From positions 1 through 13,045 of the forward strand of contig CAIRTT010000185.1 in the NCBI GenBank assembly GCA_903881535.1: 13,045 nucleotides of DNA, given 5' to 3'. This DNA is from an uncultured Armatimonadota bacterium (lineage in GTDB: Bacteria; Armatimonadota; Armatimonadia; Armatimonadales; Armatimonadaceae). The notes under the pieces were generated by a model. The model had not been told where the DNA came from. It did no database searches and saw only the letters and a program-made list of their open reading frames with translations. Of the stretch, positions 8,686 through 13,045 are shown piece after piece (positions within the stretch are counted from its first letter, which is position 1; every line of letters starts with the position of its first letter). The position numbers and the translations under genes were made by a program.

Positions 8686-8718
8686 CGCAACCCCGGGGTC
8701 AGTGGCTCCGGGGTTGCG
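8686..8718 (+). terminator. Strong hairpin after acs, probable terminator or aspS leader structure
   Basis: CGCAACCCCGG (8686-8696) pairs perfectly with CCGGGGTTGCG (8708-8718) around an 11-base loop, starting 19 bases after the acs stop. The 3' flank is GT-rich rather than a clean T-run, so termination efficiency is uncertain. It could instead be a structured part of the aspS leader. The remaining 51 bases to the aspS start show no clear separate promoter. Confidence 0.6.
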
Positions 8719-8769
8719 TTGTGTGTTGTGCAGGAGACCTCCGGTACGGAAGCTCCTATGGAGAATGCG

Positions 8770-10587
8770 ATGCGAGCTGATTGGCAACGAACAATAGGTT
8801 GTGGGGATGTCCGTGCAGAGCACGTCGGAACGACCATCACGGTGAATGGCTGGGCAAATAGTGTTCGTGACCATGGGCAGGTCGTGTTTGTCGATTTGCG
8901 GGACCGCACCGGTGTGGTGCAGATCGTTTGCGATCCGGCACGCAATCCAGAAGCAGCAGCGGCCTTCGAAGATGCGAAGAAAGTTCGCAATGAATACGCA
9001 CTGTCCATCACTGCGAAAGTTGTAAAGCGCCAGGACGGGATGGAGAATCCACTCCTATCAACGGGAGCCATCGAGCTTGAGGCGGTCACATTCCGCATCT
9101 TAAACACCGCGAAGACACTGCCATTCCAACTTGACCAAGATGCTTCATCCACAAATGAAGAGCTCCGCCTAAAGTATCGGTATCTCGACCTTCGCCGGCC
9201 GGAAATGTACCGAAAGATGAAGCTGCGTCACAATATCGTGCGAGCTGTCCGTGAATACTTCTACGCCAATGACTTCTTAGAGATTGAAACACCCGTACTT
9301 ACCAAGTCATCACCAGAGGGTGCTCGCGACTATCTGGTCCCATATCGACTTGAGCCGGGCCTGTTCTACGCACTTCCACAGGCGCCACAGCAGTTCAAAC
9401 AACTCCTGATGGTCGGCGGTATTGACCGCTACTTCCAAATAGCAAAGTGTTTCCGGGATGAAAGCCAGCGTGCCGACAGGCAACCAGAGTTTACGCAGGT
9501 CGACCTTGAAATGGGTTTTGCAACACAGGAAGATGTCCTTAGCCTAGTCGAAGGTCTGATGATTGAGGTTGTCACAAAGTTTTCCGGTGAAACAGGAAAG
9601 CATGTGTCCGGTAATCCATTCCCACGCTTTACATACGATGAAGCGCTGGCGCGATACGGAACAGACAAGCCAGATATTCGCTTTGACCTTGAACTCGTTG
9701 ACTGTGGACAGATTTTTGCAGCGACAGAGTTCGGTGTCTTCCGTCAAGTCATCGACACTGGCGGTCAGGTCAAGTGTATTCGTTACCCGAATGGTGCGCG
9801 GATACCGCGTCGCGAGATGGATGAGCTCGTCAATCTCGCACGAGAGACGGGAGCCAAAGGCATGAGCTACGTCCTGGTTGAAGATGATGGTGTTGGTTTC
9901 CGTGGAACGCTTGCAAAGTTTGTGACGGATGTGGAACGGCCGTTGATTATTGAGGCGACAGGTGCACAGGCGGGTGATCTCATTGGGTTCATTGCAGACA
10001 AGCCTAGCGTTGTCGCCAAAGTCCTTGATCGCATCCGTCGTTTTATCGGATCGAAACTGAATCTCATTGACAAAAGCAAAATGGCATATTGTTGGGTCAC
10101 AGATTTCCCAGTATTCGAAGAAGATGAGACTTCTGGTGGATTGACCTTTGCCCACAACCCATTTGCGATGCCAAGAGAAGAGCATTTAGGATGGTTTGAG
10201 ACTGACCCTCTTGCGATGCGTGCGCAATGTTACGACCTCGTTTGTAACGGAAGCGAATCAGCATCCGGGGCAGTCCGAATTCATATTCCTGAGATTCAAC
10301 TGGAAGTCTTCCGCAAAATGGGCTTGACCCCAGAACAGATTGAACAACGATTCGGACATATGCTAGAAGCATTCCGCTACGGAGCTCCTCCACACGCTGG
10401 AATTGCCCCTGGATTGGATCGTCTGGTGATGCTCCTTTGTGATGAAGAGAACATCCGTGAAGTGATTGCATTCCCGAAGATGGGTGGTGGCTACGATCCG
10501 CTGATGGATGCTCCATCCACTGTCGAAGACACACAGCTTCTTGAGTTGGGACTAACGGTAACCGTAAAGGATGAGGCCGCAGAATGA
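8770..10587 (+). CDS. aspS: Aspartyl-tRNA synthetase, bacterial type, probably non-discriminating
   Basis: A class II aminoacyl-tRNA synthetase charging tRNA-Asp. From ATG 8770 it has 605 residues, typical of bacterial AspRS with the GAD insertion. The OB-fold anticodon-binding domain covers about 10-110 (NGWANSVRDHGQVVFVDLRDR). The catalytic core opens with LRLKYRYLDLRRPEM; motif 2 is CFRDE with RADRQPEFTQVD (227-245), the GAD domain spans roughly 290-430, and motif 3 is GLDR (548-551) in PHAGIAPGLDRL. H35 and G90 align with H31 and G82 of the Pseudomonas aeruginosa non-discriminating enzyme, whereas E. coli has L30 and K81. It may therefore also charge tRNA-Asn for GatCAB. The frame opens with a GTG at 8683, but that lies inside the hairpin. 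ATG 8758 is possible (609 residues); I prefer 8770 because GGAG sits 6 bases before it. The stop overlaps the next start. Confidence 0.95.
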   Translation: MRADWQRTIGCGDVRAEHVGTTITVNGWANSVRDHGQVVFVDLRDRTGVVQIVCDPARNPEAAAAFEDAKKVRNEYALSITAKVVKRQDGMENPLLSTGAIELEAVTFRILNTAKTLPFQLDQDASSTNEELRLKYRYLDLRRPEMYRKMKLRHNIVRAVREYFYANDFLEIETPVLTKSSPEGARDYLVPYRLEPGLFYALPQAPQQFKQLLMVGGIDRYFQIAKCFRDESQRADRQPEFTQVDLEMGFATQEDVLSLVEGLMIEVVTKFSGETGKHVSGNPFPRFTYDEALARYGTDKPDIRFDLELVDCGQIFAATEFGVFRQVIDTGGQVKCIRYPNGARIPRREMDELVNLARETGAKGMSYVLVEDDGVGFRGTLAKFVTDVERPLIIEATGAQAGDLIGFIADKPSVVAKVLDRIRRFIGSKLNLIDKSKMAYCWVTDFPVFEEDETSGGLTFAHNPFAMPREEHLGWFETDPLAMRAQCYDLVCNGSESASGAVRIHIPEIQLEVFRKMGLTPEQIEQRFGHMLEAFRYGAPPHAGIAPGLDRLVMLLCDEENIREVIAFPKMGGGYDPLMDAPSTVEDTQLLELGLTVTVKDEAAE

Positions 10588-13045
10588 CACGACGAACCGC
10601 TCTTTTGGCACTTGGTGTGCTACCTATTTCTTTGGTTCCGTTAAATGCACTGGCACAGGGTGCAGATCCAGGAGCTCCAAAATGGTACCTGCTAAAGGGC
10701 GGTACTCTCGTAGATTCCAACGGCAAAACACGTCCGAGCACTGACATCGCGATAAAGGATGGCATCGTAACGGCTATTGGTGCCGAGCTGCGAGTCACAC
10801 CTGGTTTTAGAGTCATCGATGCCACAAAATGGACGATTCAGGCAGGATCAGTCAACGCTGCTTCCCGTTTTGGATTAGCTCCAGCAGGCGCCGCCGATGC
10901 GCGCGGCAGCCGACATCCCCTCAGTACACTGCGTGCTGATTTTAGAGCCGCTGATAACTACCTCCCCGATGACACGGCAACGCATTATCGGCGAAACGGA
11001 TTTGCTTATACTCAGATCCTGCCAGGTTCGGGTTGCATCTCTGGTCAAAGCGCACTTGTGTCGCTGGTCAGCAAGGCAGTTTCTCCGGCATCGCGGATTA
11101 TTCAACCCGTAACAGCAATTGTTGCAAGTCTGTCATCCGATGGACAAGGTGGTTACCCTGGGTCGAGAATGGGGCATCTGGCACTTTTACGCCAGTCGCT
11201 TACCGATGCTCGTGAAGCGAAATCGGGAACGCGCCAAATCAGCGGAAGCATTGCTGCTCTGAAGCAAGTTACCGATCGAAAGCTTCCACTCATCGTCCGT
11301 GTAGCATCTGATTCAGAAGTTGAGGGAGTTTTGCGGGTTATCGAATCCGAAATCCCTCTAATCCTTGATGTAACTGGCCCGCTCAATCGCTCCATCAATG
11401 CCATTGCAAAGCGCAAGGCTAAAGTTATCTTTAATGTTGATATGGTCGATACAGCACCAGGTATCGACAATGCCACCTTGTCTCCCCTCCGCAGAATCGT
11501 TCAAGCCTTCCAGACTCCTGGCAAACTGGAGAAATCGGGCATTGACTTTGTACTTGCTACAACGGCTCCAGACCGTTTCTATGCGAACATCAGAAGGTGC
11601 ATCCCGAATGGCCTTTCGTTGGATGGTGCACGAAAAGCCATTCATCGTGGTCCAGCGGCATGGTTCGATATGGGCAGCGATATCAAGGTCGGCGAACGTG
11701 CCAACATTTCCTGTTGGACAGCAGATCCGCTCGTAACCGAGGCATCGACTACGTTGACGTTTGTGGATGGCATTCTCTCAGACAGCCAGGCAGACAATAC
11801 AGGTCGAACAGGAACACCCGCTACCGCAATCCCGAGCATCAAATTTGTCCTTTCTGCATTTGATAAACCAGTAGGATCCAACCTGCCCCAATCTGATGCA
11901 GTTCTGATCAGAAACGCAACGATTTGGACATCAGAAGCAGCGGGCAACCTAACAGAGTCTGACATCCTGTTCTCCAATGGCAAGATTTCAGCTATTGGTC
12001 AAAAGCTCTCTGCGCCTCGCAATGCCAAGATTATCGATGGAACCGGTCTTCATGTAACCCCGGGAATCATTGATTGCCACTCGCACACAGCCGTTGTTGG
12101 TGGGGTGAACGAGGGAAGTAACATCATCACTGCTGAGTGCAGGATTGTTGATGTCCTTGACCCTGATGACATCAACATCTACCGTCAGTTAGCTGGCGGT
12201 ACCACCGCAGCCAACATCCTTCATGGATCGGCCAATGCAATCGGTGGACAGAACGCGGTTGTGAAATGGCGATGGGGTTCTGGAGCAACCGGGCTTCTGA
12301 TTGAAAATGCTCCTCAGGGAATAAAGTTTGCCCTTGGCGAGAATCCGACACGCTCGAACGGCAGTCGACAAGGCCGCTATCCAGCAACACGAATGGGTGT
12401 TGAGCGGGTTATACGTAGCGGTTTTCAGCGCGCACATGATTATCGCCAGGCCCAGAAGCTGGCAAAGAGTGGAAATGGACCAGCCGTCGCAACGGATTAT
12501 CAGCTTGAAGCCATCGCTGAAATTTTGGAAGGCAAGCGCCTTGTGCACTGCCACTCGTACAAGGCTGATGAAATTCTGGCGATGATTCGTATTGCGGATG
12601 ACTTCAAGTTTAAAATCGCAACATTTCAACACGTCCTCGAAGGTTACAAAGTTGCGAATGAAATGGCTGCGCATGGCGCTGGAGGATCCACATTCTCCGA
12701 TTGGTGGGGTTACAAGCTCGAGGCCTTTGATGCCATTCCTTCCAATGCTGCGATGATGCATCAACACGGTGTAGTAGCTTCATTGAACTCGGATTCCAGC
12801 GAGCTTGCGCGGCGTATGAACCTTGAAGCGGCTAAGTCAGTTAGAGATGGGGGACTGTCTCCATCGGATGCGTTGAACCTAGTCACCATCAATCCAGCTA
12901 AACAGCTGAGAATTGACGAGCAAACAGGGTCGATAAAGATTGGCAAGGATGCCGATGTCGTCCTTTGGTCACAAGATCCGCTTGCTGTCGGTGCCGTCGC
13001 TGTGAAGACTTGGGTCGATGGCAAGCTTCTCTTTGATCGTAATGC
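10584..13045 (+). CDS. Exported tandem amidohydrolase: inactive first half, active-looking second half (partial)
   Basis: The frame opens with ATGA overlapping the aspS stop and stays open for 820 codons to the window edge, so the C-terminus is missing. GAGG lies 7 bases before the ATG. Residues 1-24 look like a signal peptide, with twin arginines (TRRTALL), a hydrophobic stretch and ALA|Q cleavage; export may be by Tat or Sec. The rest is two amidohydrolase units. The second (from ~438) has the full metal set: HxH at H499/H501 in TPGIIDCHSHT, H655/H657 in HCHSYKADE, H683 in FQHVLEGYK and D737 in SLNSDSSE. The first (~34-430) keeps the framing beta-sandwich strands but has lost every metal histidine. 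From memory the GSANAIGGQ, IKFALGENP and RMGVERV strings match large secreted amidohydrolases annotated in Bacteroidetes and other phyla; substrate unknown. VKTWVDGKLLFDRN looks close to the natural end. Confidence 0.85.
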   Translation, partial: MTRRTALLALGVLPISLVPLNALAQGADPGAPKWYLLKGGTLVDSNGKTRPSTDIAIKDGIVTAIGAELRVTPGFRVIDATKWTIQAGSVNAASRFGLAPAGAADARGSRHPLSTLRADFRAADNYLPDDTATHYRRNGFAYTQILPGSGCISGQSALVSLVSKAVSPASRIIQPVTAIVASLSSDGQGGYPGSRMGHLALLRQSLTDAREAKSGTRQISGSIAALKQVTDRKLPLIVRVASDSEVEGVLRVIESEIPLILDVTGPLNRSINAIAKRKAKVIFNVDMVDTAPGIDNATLSPLRRIVQAFQTPGKLEKSGIDFVLATTAPDRFYANIRRCIPNGLSLDGARKAIHRGPAAWFDMGSDIKVGERANISCWTADPLVTEASTTLTFVDGILSDSQADNTGRTGTPATAIPSIKFVLSAFDKPVGSNLPQSDAVLIRNATIWTSEAAGNLTESDILFSNGKISAIGQKLSAPRNAKIIDGTGLHVTPGIIDCHSHTAVVGGVNEGSNIITAECRIVDVLDPDDINIYRQLAGGTTAANILHGSANAIGGQNAVVKWRWGSGATGLLIENAPQGIKFALGENPTRSNGSRQGRYPATRMGVERVIRSGFQRAHDYRQAQKLAKSGNGPAVATDYQLEAIAEILEGKRLVHCHSYKADEILAMIRIADDFKFKIATFQHVLEGYKVANEMAAHGAGGSTFSDWWGYKLEAFDAIPSNAAMMHQHGVVASLNSDSSELARRMNLEAAKSVRDGGLSPSDALNLVTINPAKQLRIDEQTGSIKIGKDADVVLWSQDPLAVGAVAVKTWVDGKLLFDRN

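Noticed and set aside
8683..8769. GTG start at 8683 for aspS
   Set aside because: It lies at the edge of the strong hairpin, lacks a ribosome-binding site, and the encoded residues precede the usual AspRS start; 8770 or 8758 fit better.
8668..8769. T-box or other riboswitch upstream of aspS
   Set aside because: The gap is only 102 bases, contains one simple hairpin and shows no T-box or specifier-loop elements.
10097..10825. 242-codon minus-strand frame across the end of aspS and the start of the amidohydrolase
   Set aside because: It overlaps two confident plus-strand genes, including their overlapping stop/start, and has no family features.

Overview
The window is bacterial chromosomal DNA of about half GC, except for the first ~480 bases, which are nearer two-thirds GC by hand count and look foreign. 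The coding sequence is housekeeping: DNA gyrase subunit A, NAD(H) diphosphatase, pyruvate phosphate dikinase, AMP-forming acetyl-CoA synthetase and aspartyl-tRNA synthetase. With them are an archaeal-type (COG2521-like) methyltransferase and an exported tandem amidohydrolase. I cannot name the phylum. The non-discriminating-type AspRS, the unusual GyrA quinolone pocket and the tandem amidohydrolase point away from the enterobacteria; an Armatimonadota/Fimbriimonadia-like origin is only a guess.

Layout. (1) 1-~490, plus strand: an internal piece of a Bug/TctC-type solute-binding protein, ending abruptly inside an antisense gyrA at ~455-490. This is most likely a chimeric join (assembly or amplification). 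(2) ~455-2008, minus: gyrA, complete at its N-terminus but lacking its C-terminal ~300 residues because of that join. An imperfect palindrome lies in its leader. (3) 2111-3771, minus: a methyltransferase gene followed by nudC, with start and stop sharing one base (TGATG). (4) 3789-3821: a textbook intrinsic terminator for ppdK. (5) 3849-6515, minus: ppdK. (6) 6516-6705: a 190-bp divergent promoter region with a promoter on each side, a palindrome and a hairpin. (7) 6706-8667, plus: acs, probably with an almost leaderless mRNA. (8) 8686-8718: a strong hairpin. (9) 8770-10587, plus: aspS. (10) 10584-13045, plus: an exported tandem amidohydrolase overlapping aspS by ATGA and running off the window edge.

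How the genes fit together. acs makes acetyl-CoA from acetate, and ppdK interconverts pyruvate and PEP with ATP/Pi and AMP/PPi. Their divergent arrangement fits joint control of acetate use, gluconeogenesis and PPi metabolism. aspS and the amidohydrolase appear translationally coupled without an obvious functional link. The methyltransferase-nudC pair is the least explained unit. I saw no tRNA, rRNA, CRISPR array, insertion sequence or prophage. The two gene-free stretches of about 100 bases (2009-2110, 8668-8769) and the 190-base one (6516-6705) are covered by the regulatory entries; no gap exceeds 300 bases.
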